A stretch of 64,000 bases of DNA, taken from NCBI GenBank assembly GCA_037962975.1, contig CM075673.1, positions 165,746,667 through 165,810,666 on the forward strand. The letters run 5' to 3'. This document shows positions 22,340-34,039 of this stretch, piece by piece. The translations under genes and the position numbers were made by a program. Position 1 is the first letter of the stretch, and each line of letters begins with the position of its first letter. Source of the stretch: Clitoria ternatea (Eukaryota > Streptophyta > Magnoliopsida > Fabales > Fabaceae). The notes under the pieces were generated by a model. The model worked only from the letters and a program-made list of their open reading frames with translations. It searched no databases and had not been told where the DNA came from.

Positions 22340-23380
22340 CTCTAATGAGTCCCACTAAGCATGCCTAATTTGGCCGGTATAAAGGGTTACTAGTGAGTCC
22401 AATTAGGTGTCCTTCCAAGGTGAGAATGAAAATATAGTGTTATCTACAAGGACACTCTAATGCTTAAGTAACTAGTATACTGAGGATAAGCCTAAGAAAA
22501 AGAAGAATAAATATACTTTGGCTCACAAATGCATATGGATATTTATAGTTAAAGGGTGCATACATTGCAATGATGTTCGTGTCAGTACCTTTTTCATAAA
22601 GTATGGGAAAAACTAAACATATGCACAGTAATTCGATTTATGGTATATATAGGTTATCATGAGTTATGGTAGTCTCGTTACCCTGGGCCCCAAGGATACC
22701 GTATATCGTTGGCTAAGTACTGGTATGAGCATTATGATACCGATACCGGTACTAGACATAAATCAATTATGTAATTAATTTATAGTGTTAAGTAAATAGA
22801 AAACGATACAACATTATCTCTCAAAGTGTAAATTCACCCCAAAATATAATTAAGAGATAACGTGTTTAATTTAAAATATATAACTTTACTTAAGAAATGA
22901 ATAATTCATCAAGTTTTTAATTTTTTAAAAGTATAACTTTAAAATAAATGAACATATAATAAAAAGTTGATTTCACATCTGAATTCGTATATTGGTGTAT
23001 TTTTTGGGTCATATATTGTCGTTATATAATATTTTTTACATCATTGTTGTTTTAAATTAATGAGCTTTTTTTGGTCAAAAATATTATATCAATGAGCTTG
23101 TTTTTACATTTAAATTATGATTTATTAAAAATATATATTTTATGGCCCAGGTGGAAGAGCCATTGGCTTGTGTAATCGAGAGTATTTTTGGGTTTTGGTC
23201 AAGAGTGTCCACGGTCTTGAATTTGTCTGTTTTGGTCAACTTGTGGCCCAAATTACCTAGGCCATGGCAGGCCCATCGTTTATCTTCCTTTCTGATTTTC
23301 TTTCTGTAAAATAAAAGAAACATGAGTGTATGAGAAAAAAATAATATTGGGAGTTGATTTTCGGAAGGTACCAAGAAACA
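22340..23380. other. intergenic spacer
   Basis: AT-rich non-coding sequence. Open frames here are short and of biased composition. No gene or element is supported. Confidence 0.5.
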
Positions 23381-23398
23381 ATTAAAAAGAAACAATAG

Positions 23399-23504
23399 TC
23401 TTTTTTTTTGTGAGTACAATAGAAGTTCAGAGGTTTGAATTTGAGACCTTGTACAAAGTACAACCTACCTAAACCCTTCTACCAGTAGAGGAACCCTACT
23501 GAGT
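23399..23504 (-). mobile_element. SINE-like retroposon, ~106 bp
   Basis: The element ends in a run of T on the plus strand (23402-23410), that is a poly-A tail on the minus strand. AGAAACAATAG is found on both sides (23388-23398 and 23505-23515), a perfect 11-bp target duplication. On the minus strand the 5' part CCTCTACTGGTAGAAGGG resembles a tRNA-type box A. About 45 bases later GGTCTCAAATTCAAACCTC resembles a box B. Together these are the marks of a short tRNA-derived SINE. Confidence 0.72.
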
Positions 23505-23515
23505 AGAAACAATAG

Positions 23516-24045
23516 AGTCTGCACACAGATGTTTCCAATACCGAGATTAAACATTATAAGAACACAAATGATTAGCATTAGACTGATATTGAATACAAGT
23601 ATACAATTAGTATTGAGAATAATCTCAAATTGTACAGTTTTAACATAAGCATTGCCACATAACAAATACATTACGTAGTGAAATGTATAAAGAGCAGAAG
23701 GACATCCGGGAGACATATGTATGACCAACATAGACTGCGACCAGTGATAAACTAGCTTAGATGTAACAAGCAGGACTTTTGAACTAGAGCACCTTTCAAT
23801 TTCATTTGAATGGATTGAAAATATTATTTCACTAAAGGCAACCTGTATTTACAAACATTCCAGCACTACTAACAAAAAGAAAACAAAATGGATTTTGAGG
23901 TAAAAATCAACTATCACTACATCAAATAGGAAGTGTTGAGGATAAGACATAAACTCTTCTTGTTGATTGAAGCCAACTATGTACATCACAGCAGCTCATG
24001 CAGAAGAACCAAACGGCACCAGAGTTCACTATATAAAAATCAATA
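23516..24045. other. 3' flank of the RING E3 gene
   Basis: Presumably includes the 3' untranslated region of the minus-strand RING gene. Nothing else is recognisable. Confidence 0.4.
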
Positions 24046-26998
24046 TCACTGAGGATAAGATATGAATATAGGATCTGGTACAACCAGAGGCAACTTATCA
24101 ATGTACATAAATAGTCTCTTCAAATTTTCCTTGTTGATTGCAGCCAAGTCATCTATTTCACTGCTGTTCATGTAGATCCAAAGGTCACCAGAGTTTACTC
24201 TTCTAAGACTGTCCCGACAGAAAGGGCAAGATTGAGATCGTGCATGCCTAAACCAACATCAGAGTGAAGAGACTGTCAGCAGAATAGAATTGCAAAAAAG
24301 TTAATCACCTTTGAAAATAACTACCAAACAACTCAAACCAAATATTTATGCTCGGTGACAAAATCTCACTAGGTTAAATCTATTCATATACCCAAAAAAA
24401 ATAGATGAGAAACTAATTGAACATTTGACAAATCGTAACTCATTTCTTCCATATTGTTCTATTCCAAATCTCAAATGAAATATATACATCAGGTCACTTC
24501 TGCTGTACCATGGCCATGCAGCACATTCTATGGAATCATCAATCCATGTTTATGAAAAGTTTTAGATATGTTAGACCTTATAGACTGACTTAACACTATT
24601 ATTGCTATATTATTAGAACTTAAGTTATAAGTATTTTCTCCATCATTGGCTAAGTTTGCACAGGGTTTGAGGAGACACTACGGGATATCCGTACTATAAA
24701 GTAAAAGGTAAATCACAATTTTGCTCACCAGTCTCTGTAGCATTTCATACACAATGAGTGGCTGCAATTGGGCAATACAACCTTGTTGTTCATCTCCATG
24801 CAAATACCACATTCTTCTTCTCTCTCTACATCAATTTCAGATAGTTTTCCTTTTCTTATTATATCTTTCAGCTGGTACTTTCTAGCACATAAATCTCTTT
24901 GTTTCCTTTCTTCAACATCAGTGATGCCTCTGTTGATTTGTAGTAAAGAGGGAAAGACCACACCTGTTGTTAAAGATTGTAAAAGCAATCATGTCTGGAT
25001 TTGCAGCCACTTTCATAAAGGAAAGAAAAAGCCATCTACAAATGACACAGTTTCAAGATTGACTTTTCTTTTTTGGTTAAATAGGAGTTTTATTATCTGC
25101 TTTAGGGAGGGAGATGGTGGCTAAAGTGTAGGCAAAGCAATCTTAGATTTCAATCTGAAGGAAAATAAATCCTTAAAAGTCGTGATGCCACTTAAGCTAA
25201 AGATCTTCAACAAAATTAGCCATCTAATTTCACAATGACTATTCACTTACCATAGAACTCCTTTAGACTGGCTTTTCTTTCATATATGGACATGGTTGTC
25301 TTCCCATCCTCATATACCTGCAACAATCCCAACACTGTATCACAAGCTTGGCAGTAAAATGAAAGCATCAGTCTAAATGTTTTATAGTGGTCCATTCACA
25401 GGTAAAGGAGAAAACAAGCATATATAGACTGTAGGGTAAAGGGGAAGTGAATTGATTTACCTTGTATATGAGAATTCTAAGCAATCCCAAAGCTCCAGCA
25501 AGATGACAATCAGTCCACTGAACCAGAAAAAGGAAAAATTGAGCAGCTGGGCTATAAGACAATCTCATTTGTAAGCAAGCGCCGCCATCACATTCTCTTG
25601 GATAATCAGAAGCTCTGTAGCAAAACATGATGTCCATAATGAATAGTTTAAACATTAAATAAGAAAAGATGTTCAAATTTTGGTGAACAAGTTTCACTAT
25701 AGAAAGTTGAAACATTGGAGAAGAGAACAATAAATTCAAATCAGTTCAATTCCTACCAAAATTTCACATGCGTAAACACTCAAATTTACAATAGTCACAT
25801 AAAGATCCTTTCTAGTCTTCATAAGGATGCAGCCTGAATTCTCATTTAAACTTATCTCGAATTGATGTGTTACAAATGCACATCTTATGCATTGTGCTCA
25901 AACAAAAATTTATAGCCAGAACAGTAAAATAAACCATAATCAAAAGTAAGGAATGGAACTAGTAACTTACAGAGTCCATACAAAAGCATGTGTGATATTC
26001 CTCTTTTACACCATCCACATTGGCATATTTCATTGTAAGTAAAATCCATCTAAAACCCGTCTCATACATATGCCTAGTGTTTTTTTTTCCACTGTCTACA
26101 TTGGCATATTTCTTTGTAAGCAAAATCCACCTAAAACACATCTCGTGCATGATCATAGTTGCTATGGCAAACAAAAATCGACACCAGGTTTTTATTAGTC
26201 ATGGCATTTTTTCTCATGCTGCCACTGGTTATGGCTACTAATATTGAGGAGCAACAGGCTCTGGTTCAGAATCACTTTTGGAGTAATATGTCCAACTATT
26301 CCCTGTAGCAATATGCCAATGTGGACGGTGAAAAAAAACACTAGGAATATATACGAGAAGTATTTTAGATGGATTTTGAAAATGGCAAAAAAAGTAAAAC
26401 ATGCTTTTAAAAAGCAGGTGTTGAAACAAAGACATATATTCAACTAGGGGCCCTGCCTTTTAAGGCATAACAAACATTTATTCAAGCTCTCCTTCCATTA
26501 TCCAAAGATAGGAAAAATTCTTTGTATTCTTTAGGTGCCATTCACTGAACTCACAACAACTACACAGCATTTGGAAAAAACTGTATCATAACCAAAAAAA
26601 ATTCTAAAATGGCAAGCATGCATGCTATTTTGTCAAACAGAACAAAACAGAGTTCAAAACTGTATAAAAACACCACAAGGTTTCAACTTTAAAGCATTAT
26701 AACCTATTAATCATCTCCTGAAAATTAAAACCAAAAAAGAAAACACAAAAGAATTTCAACACCCAATCCCAATTAAAAGTTCAAAAAAAAAAAACTAAAA
26801 AACTACCATCTCTCTCAAAACCCCAGAATTTCTGAAACGACGGAATAGTAATCAAAATAACATAAAACATCATTAAAAAATAAAAAATAAATATTGATAG
26901 ATATTGTGGAGCGAGGAGAGTGAAGTGAATTACAGAGTATTGGCGAACTGAATGTCAGCTTCAAGAGCTTTGAGGGAATCTTTGAAGGAGTTGCGCAT
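24046..26998 (-). CDS. RING-HC E3 ubiquitin ligase, AIRP2-like, 5 exons
   Basis: Minus-strand exons 26998-26934, 25614-25461, 25317-25251, 24963-24729 and 24247-24046 join into a 240-residue protein with GT/AG borders. The order MRNSFKDSLKALEADIQ, DGGACLQMRLSYSPAAQFF, QWTDCHLAGALGLLRILIY, GGITDVEERK-like (RGITDVEERK here) and a C-terminal YIDKLPLV block matches the Arabidopsis AIRP2 family along its length. The RING is complete C3HC4: Cys147, Cys150, Cys162, His164, Cys167, Cys170, Cys181 and Cys184 (CGIC...NCSHSLCMKC...CPFC). AIRP2-type ligases are cytosolic E3s that promote abscisic-acid and drought responses. That role is inferred from the family. Intron 1 is 1.3 kb and contains a foldback repeat. 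Confidence 0.93.
26001..26390. repeat. tandem plus inverted (foldback) repeat in intron 1 of the RING gene
   Basis: An ~81-bp unit containing ACATTGGCATATTT and AAAATCCAYCTAAAAC occurs twice head to tail (starting near 26017 and 26098). It occurs once more inverted at about 26305-26390, where ATATGCCAATGT and TTTAGATGGATTTT are its complement. The transcript could fold into a long imperfect hairpin with a ~150-200-base loop. No transposon ends or target duplication were identified. Confidence 0.7.
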
Positions 26999-28617
26999 CT
27001 CTCTTCTGTTACTATTAACAATAAAAATTTCTTCTACTTCTTCTTACTTGTTCTTCTTATTTTGCAGAGCCAACTAATTCATTCAATAATATGATGACGA
27101 AACTGAAACCGGTTCCTGGTTTTCTTCCGAAAAATAAGCTCCTAGAAGCAATCAAAGGAAGAGAATTTAAGAGAGAGAGATAGAGAGAGAGTGAAAAACC
27201 CAACAAAAAAAGAGGTTCGAGAGAATGATGGGGGGTTTAGCGGGTTTTGGCTTGAAGCACACGTAATCCCTTTACGCATATCTCATCTTCTCCGTTATTT
27301 TATTATTATTTCTGTTAAATTAAAACTACAGTGATATAAGAAAAACCGTAAAAATAATGTTCCCTCGTATTCCTACAATGTTTTTCGTAACATACAGTGA
27401 TACTAAACAAAACCTACCCGTAAAATCCGCTAATCACATAAATTGTAATCGTAAAAATCGCTATAATATTTTTTAATTTCTATATTTAAGTAACCCAAAT
27501 ACTTATAACCTAACAACCTAATCCTCCTAACAAAATAAATTGTTTGTAAAATAAAATAAAAGGATAAATTATTTTTTATTTGTTCACAATTTTAAAGATT
27601 CATTATATAATTTGTATGTATTGGTGTTTATGTATTTGATATTCACAATAGAAGCTTAAAATCATCAAATCAAAATAATTTAAACCGTAATTATTTGATT
27701 TGATTTTTATATAATTTGACTTATTTTTATTTTATAATAAAACTGAATCGTACAACCAACACCTCTAAATTTACGTCCAACTATCAAAAATCTAAAACTT
27801 CAAACTAATTTATTGATTATTTTTATTATATTTAAAAATAATAGCAATAATTATTTTTAATGTAGTTCCTTTATAATTTATCCAACATAATTTTTAGTAA
27901 AAACTTCAATTTTTTATTTTCTTAAACTATATTGTGTGGTACACATTAGTAAAATAAAAAAAATATCATGAAAAAGATTAAATAAAACTCTAACAAATAT
28001 TGTTATAACAAGTACCCAATAAAGTAAAGTGGATTTTTCTTTTAGTGAAACCAAGGTTATCCACGTATTAGTCATAGGAACTAGATATTTTATATTGTGT
28101 TTGAATTGATAGAAACAAGTGAAAAAAAGAAAGTGTAAGAAATGTCCTCTTTATAATATTACATAAAAGAAAGCATATTGATAACTCTAAAAAAAATTTA
28201 AAATATATTTCTTTCGACTTTTTTAATAAATTAAATATTAAAAAATAATCTTATATTTTGTAATCAATCTAACAGCATATAATTTCTCATATTTTTCACA
28301 ATGATATTTCCTCATACTTTTTTTTTGCCTTACACTTTTTCTCATATTTTTCTTGATAACTTAATGGATCATTAATTCTTTATGACAAAAAAAATCCATG
28401 TCACCAAAAGCCCAAGCCTTGTGCATGAAAAAAATTTCATTAGGAGAGTTAAATCAACTATGACGTGGATATTTCTGACTCAAATGAAATTGATATACAT
28501 GGTTAACCAAGAATAAAGATATTTTAATTCTTGAATTTTAAAAATATTATATTTATCATTAAACTTTTAAATGACTTTCAATTAATTCTATAAAGTTTTA
28601 AACCTTTTTTAAAAATG
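26999..28617. other. RING gene leader/promoter and AT-rich spacer
   Basis: The first ~250 bases include a GA-rich leader with (GAGA)n runs (27165-27195). The rest, to the LTR element at 28618, is AT-rich and without recognisable genes. Confidence 0.5.
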
Positions 28618-28622
28618 TTATG

Positions 28623-29460
28623 TGATCCGGTCTGGATACCGGCCCTAAGGTTATCCGATCTGGATACCGGTTTTAAGGACAAAATGCTGACTCAGCCTTC
28701 CTAGAAGTCAACCGGTATCTCAGGATAATGATCCAGTCGGTGAACATGCTGATCCGATCTCACCTGAAGTAAAGTCTTTATAGCCGTCCTAGAGTTCAAC
28801 CGGTGTCAAAGATATCGATCCGGTCTGCAACACACTAGGCAAACTGCACTTACACCGGTCATCCGAGGTGACATCCAAGATACCGGGTGGTCTATCCGCT
28901 CCAATATCATAATGAAGAAGGCATTCTGCACAGTGGAGTATGTCTCTTTCATCCACCGACAGGAGTAGGTACAATCACCAACGTGATTTATGGAAAAAAT
29001 GATTACCTTTCCCCCCATGTGACAGAAAAGTACACTGATAATTCACCTACCCTCCTGACACACTCTAAATGCTGGCCCACTCGGATTAACTCTTTATACA
29101 CGTTATCAGAACTAGTGGTCCCACTAACACCTAACGATTCATTTCCACGCTCGACTATAAGTAACATGTTGCAATACATGTTCCAGGTTACGTTGTCCTT
29201 GCTCTCTCTCTTGCTATTATACTGTTTGAGCATCTTCTAACTTGAGCGTCGGAGAATCTTCGTAGGTGACACCACCTGTCGCCCACACCAACGCGAGAGG
29301 TCGGTGTGAAGGATCTCCTAGACAACAAGACCGACCTCCACACACATAGAGGCCGGATCATAGAGATCGGATACACACAGCCGGTCTTCAATTCCATTCA
29401 ATCTTCTACTCTTGAGGCTGTCCCGACACTGGATCCTAGACCCCGGTTCAGGACAAATCA
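28623..29460 (+). repeat. 5' LTR of the TR-GAG element
   Basis: 838 bp, TG...CA ends, equal in length to the 3' LTR. The second half holds CTCTCTCTCTTGCTATTATA and the 3' end CCCCGGTTCAGGACAAATCA. Open frames inside are chance frames, repeated in both LTRs. Confidence 0.92.
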
Positions 29461-29481
29461 TTGGCACGCCCAGTAGGACCC
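29461..29481 (+). promoter_or_regulatory. primer-binding site (putative)
   Basis: TTGGCACGCCCAGTAGGACC directly follows the 5' LTR, the position of a tRNA primer-binding site. The matching tRNA was not identified. Confidence 0.55.
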
Positions 29482-29523
29482 GGTAGAGTTATTCTCACTT
29501 TCTGCAGAAGTTAGTAGTCGACA

Positions 29524-30942
29524 ATGGATGGAGATGGACGCGACTTTGTGGATTGTCATGTGGAGGATGTGACCCATCAACAAGCTGAGGGGAGGTTCGT
29601 CTTTGAATCACCAGCAACCCATTCAAGGAGAATGGTACCAGTGGTAACCCCTGATCCTCGAGATGAAGTTATCAGGCAACTCAGGGAGGAGTTGAGGGAG
29701 TTGCGAAGGGAAAAAGGAGGAACTGGGGACAGAGTGATGTCTCAGGCGGAGGATAATCGCCATACATCTGCGAGAGAAAGATCCACAACTCTCCAGTATT
29801 CTAAGATCCCTACCTTCGAGAGGAGAGAACAAACTCAAGATTCTGGGGACAGAAACAGTGCAAGGAAGAGGGGGCAGACAGCGATGGCTTTTGGGCCATT
29901 CTGATTCAACGTCCCTTTCTCAAGGAGGCTCATGAGTATACTCATCCCCAAGCACTTGCAAATGACCCAACCACTTTCCATCGGAAAGTATAATGGAGAA
30001 ACTAACCCCATTAAGCACCTTGATGCTTACACGTATGAGGCCATGTACTTGGGAGCTGATGAAGATGTGATGTGCAGGATGTTCCCATGAACCTTAACGG
30101 AGGAGGCTCTCGGTTGGTTCAAAAGTTTACCCTCGGAGTCAATAGATTCTTGGGAAGAAATGGCGACTTTATTTGAGAGCCATTTCATCATCTCTAGGGA
30201 CATCCCAAGGACTTCCCATACTTTGGCTCATATCAGGCAGAGGGAACGTGAAACTCTCAAGGAGTTTTTGAAGAGATTTTACAAGGAGGCTGCTTTGGTG
30301 CCTAACCTCACGGAGGCTATTCAGCTTCACATCATTGTCGAAGCCTTACAGCCTGGATCCGACTTTGCTTTGTCTTTGGCAAAGAGTCCTCCGACGATGT
30401 TAGAGGAGTTTCGGAGAAAAGCTTCGAAATACGTGGGCATAGAAATGCACTTGGAAGCAACAACGGCTAAAAGGAAATCCTCAACACCATATCAACAACG
30501 GAGAGATAAGAATTGGCCTAGATTGGAACACATAGAGACGCCGTCCCAAGGCAATGTCTCTGATAATCCTGTTTCTCCGAGTCAGGAAGAACGGATACAT
30601 GTATTTGGCAATTATGCTCCGTTAAATTCCAAACGCTCTCAGATTTTAAGGGAGATCGGATGGCCAACGCTTGCTGCATACGGGGTCAGGATGCCGCCCC
30701 AACTTCGTAAGCACGGAGACCCTCGGAAGTATTGTGAATTCCATGAACAAGAGGGCCACTTAACAAATGAATGTCAGGCTTTGAAGAATACTATCGAGGC
30801 CCTAATCCGAGAGGGTAAACTTAAACAGTATCTTTTCAAAGAAGCTATTTCAGAAAAGCTAAAAGGAGTCTGGATTGGCAAGCATGAACAGCAAAGTGTT
30901 ATGCCCCAACGACATCAGGGCCCCCGAGAGGTCATTGACTGA
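29524..30942 (+). pseudogene. Ty3/gypsy-type gag, interrupted by two in-frame TGA codons
   Basis: A single frame of 473 codons starts at 29524. It is broken by TGA at 29902-29904 and at 30088-30090; no frameshift is seen. The region around GWFKSLPSESIDSWEEMATL and RERETLKEFLKRFYKEA is the retrotransposon gag (capsid) domain. Near the C-terminus, KYCEFHEQEGHLTNECQALK carries a Cys-x2-His...His-x4-Cys zinc-binding motif. Gag packages element RNA into virus-like particles in the cytoplasm. The second stop (CCATGAACC) can be explained by a CGA to TGA change, the usual result of methylated-CpG decay. The gene is therefore non-functional in this copy, although recently so. Confidence 0.88.
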
Positions 30943-33201
30943 GTATCAGGCCATTAAAGCTAAGGACGCCCCCAGCTGTTATAGCTAGTTGGTAAGACGG
31001 TGTGCACTCTTTTTCCTTACTAGGGTTTTTCTGATCGGATTTTACCAAGAAGGTTTAACGAGGCATAACCCCGACCTGGCTCTCTTTCTTTCTTTTGTAT
31101 TGTACTTCATAATTAATGAAATTTTCCATCTGTTCACCTGTTGTCTTCATCATTTTATTCAACGCACAACTCCGTTGTGACAAGATACTTTCAGGAAGGA
31201 CGATCCTAACAGCGTATCCGTTATTAGTGATGAACCTCTTCGAATGTACAAAGGGGTGAACCATAGATTGAAGGCCCAGATTGTAGGATTAAACCGAACT
31301 CTGGGTACGGTTAGTAAGTTTGGCTGAACACCAATTGAAGACTCGGATTGTAGGATTGAACCGAACTCCAAGTACGACTAGTAGGTTTGGCCGAACGTCG
31401 GTGAAGAACGGTGAATAGGTAAAATCCAACACCGATTGAAGGCCCAGATTGTAGGATTAAACCGAACTCTGGGTACGGTTAGTAAGTTTGGCTGAACACC
31501 GGTGAAGGCTCGGATTGTAGGATTGAACCGAACTCCGAGTACGACTAGTAGGTTTGGCCGAACGTCGGTGAAGAACGGTGAATGGGTAAAATCCAACACC
31601 GATTGAAGATACGGCTAGTAGGATAAAACCGAACGCCATTGAAGACCTGAGTTGTATGATTGAACCGAACCTCAGGAAATGGGTTGTAGGATTGCACCGA
31701 ACCCCATTCGAAGGCCGGTGAATGGGTAAAATCCAACACCGAGTGATGAAGGCCGGTGAATGGGTAAAATCCAACACCGAGTGATGAAGGTCGGTGAATG
31801 GGTAAAATCCAACACCGAGTGAAGAAAATGGTGAATGGGTAAAATCTAACACCGAATGAAGGCTCAGATTGTAGGATTAAACTGAACTTCGAGTACGACT
31901 TCTAGAATCGGTCGGTTGCTATTGAAGAATCAATCGTTATCGAATTCACTCAGAAGTACTCCTGGGAATTCCTCACTCGAAAATATTCTCCTTTGGAAAT
32001 TCCTTACTCGGAAACACTTCATATTCGATGCGAGACTCTCAAATTCTTTAGTCGGCAATATCTCATTGAAGTCCGACTCGTGAATTCTGTAAGCTGAGGA
32101 AATCTTATTTACTCGGGAAAATCCCTACCTGAGGCGCACTCATCCGAAGTTGAAGCATTTCTCTGTCCTTAAGTGTTTCACTAGGAAAATGCTTCACTCG
32201 GTACCATACTATATGGAAGTCGGAAATGTTCCACTTAGGGCAATCCCACGCGGAAGTGTCACACTCGGGGACACCCCACTCGGAAATCTTTCACCCGAGG
32301 GATCACTTGGAAATCTTCCACACAGGAAGGGTCAATCGGAAATATTCCTCCCGGAAGTCTCACTCGGATTATAAGACTAAACCGAGCCCCAAAATCATTA
32401 GTCGGACTAAAACTGAACTCTATGGACGGCCAAAGACTAATTCCCTTAGGACGAATGATCTCAATCACCTATTCTGTGATTCGATGATGTAACTCCTGGC
32501 GCGTACAATTACCATCATTATCCTTATGATGGAAGTCTTTGAAGACTCAATCCGTACTCTTATGATTGAGAAGAATTCCCCCAGGAGAGATGATCTCAAT
32601 CACCAATTCTGTGATTTGATGATGTAACTCCTGGCGCGGACGATACCCATCATCATCCTCATGGTGGAATACTATCAAGACCCAATCTGTATTCCTACAA
32701 TTGAAATACTTCTTTCATAACGGATAATCTCAATCACTTACTCTGTGAATCGACGATTGGGATCAAATACGAATTATTGCTATTCATCCGTCCTGAGCAC
32801 CGCGGTCGAGAACAACGGATCTACTCCTTCTCTCCCCAAAAGAATTAAGGGTAATATCCCCTGAGAGGTACCAATCCCTTAACAAACTTATACTCGGGGA
32901 CAGTATTCATTTATATATTTCTCCATTCTAAAGCTTGTTTATCTTAACTGATTTGATTAATTTTCTGAGGCAATTATTGCAATCCAACCTCAAGATTTAT
33001 CACACTGAACGGATTATAGAGTACTAAAAAGATATATACATCTAAGTTATATTACTCTTCATGGCATCACAATATTGGGCAATACACATGTGGAAAAACA
33101 TAACTTGCATTCTTGAGGGGATACGCCGGCATGCAGACCTCTCGTGAACTGTGTAGCTTATATGAGCAACTTACAGTCCCTCACACAAGCTAGGGGACAA
33201 A
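30943..33201. repeat. non-coding internal region of the TR-GAG element with tandem repeats
   Basis: About 31245-31870 holds tandem units built on GTAGGATTRAACCGAACTC and GGTGAATGGGTAAAATCCAA. One long unit recurs at a 168-bp step (31271, 31439), and a 38-bp unit recurs at 31713, 31751 and 31789. At about 31960-32380 CTCGGAAAT-like words recur. At about 32455-32760 a ~130-bp unit with GATCTCAATCAC, CTGTGAT and GATGATGTAACTCCTGGCG is repeated two to three times. No pol-type frame is present. Confidence 0.8.
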
Positions 33202-34039
33202 TGATCCGATATGGATACCGGCCCTAAGGTTATCCGATCTGGATATCGGTTTTAAGGACAAAATGCCGACTCAGCCTTCCTAGAAGTCAACCGGTATCCC
33301 AGGATAATGATCCAGTCGGTGAACATGCTGATCTGATCTCACCTGAAGTAAAGTCTTTATAGCCGTCCTAGAGTTCAACCGGTGTCAAAGATATCGATCC
33401 GGTCTGCAACACACTAGGCAAACTGTACTTACACCGGTCATCCGAGGTGACATCCAAGATACCGGGTGGTTTATCCGCTCCAATATCATAATGAAGAAGG
33501 CATTCTGCATAGTGGAGTATGTCCCTTTCATTCACCGACAGGAGTAGGTACAATCACCAACGTGATTTATGGAAAAAGTGATTACCTTTCCCCCCATGTG
33601 ACAGAAAAGTACACTGATAATTCACCTACCCTCCTGACACACTCTGAATGCTGGCCCACTTGGATTAACTCTTTATACACGTTATCAGAACTAGTGGTCC
33701 CACTAACACCTAACGATTCATTTCCACGCTCGACTATAAGTAACATGTTGCAATACATGTTCCAGGTTACGTTGTCCTTGCTCTCTCTCTTGCTATTATA
33801 CTGTTTGAGCATCTTCTAACTTGAGCGTCGGAGAATCTTCGCAGGTGACACCACCCGTCGCCCACACCAACGCGAGAGGTCGGTGTGAAGGATCTCCTAG
33901 ACAATAAGACCGACCTCCACACACATAGAGGCCGGATCATAGAGATCGGATACACACAGCCGGTCTTCAATTCCATTCAATCTTCTACTCTCGAGGCTGT
34001 CCCGACACCGGATCCTAGACCCCGGTTCAGGACAGATCA
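33202..34039 (+). repeat. 3' LTR of the TR-GAG element
   Basis: 838 bp, matching the 5' LTR except for about 20 substitutions counted by eye, mostly C/T and A/G. Preceded by the purine tract CTAGGGGACAAA and followed by the TTATG target duplication. Confidence 0.92.

Noticed and set aside
23084..23463. Minus-strand frames of 68-111 codons
   Set aside because: Low-complexity Phe/Leu/Lys composition in AT-rich DNA and overlap with the SINE; no family resemblance.
28789..29397. Several 61-117-codon frames, repeated near 33368-33976
   Set aside because: They lie inside the two LTRs of the same element and exist only because LTRs are duplicated.
31378..31852. Repetitive minus-strand frame rich in FTHSP and FNPT words
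   Set aside because: Produced by the tandem repeats of the TR-GAG interior, not a protein gene.
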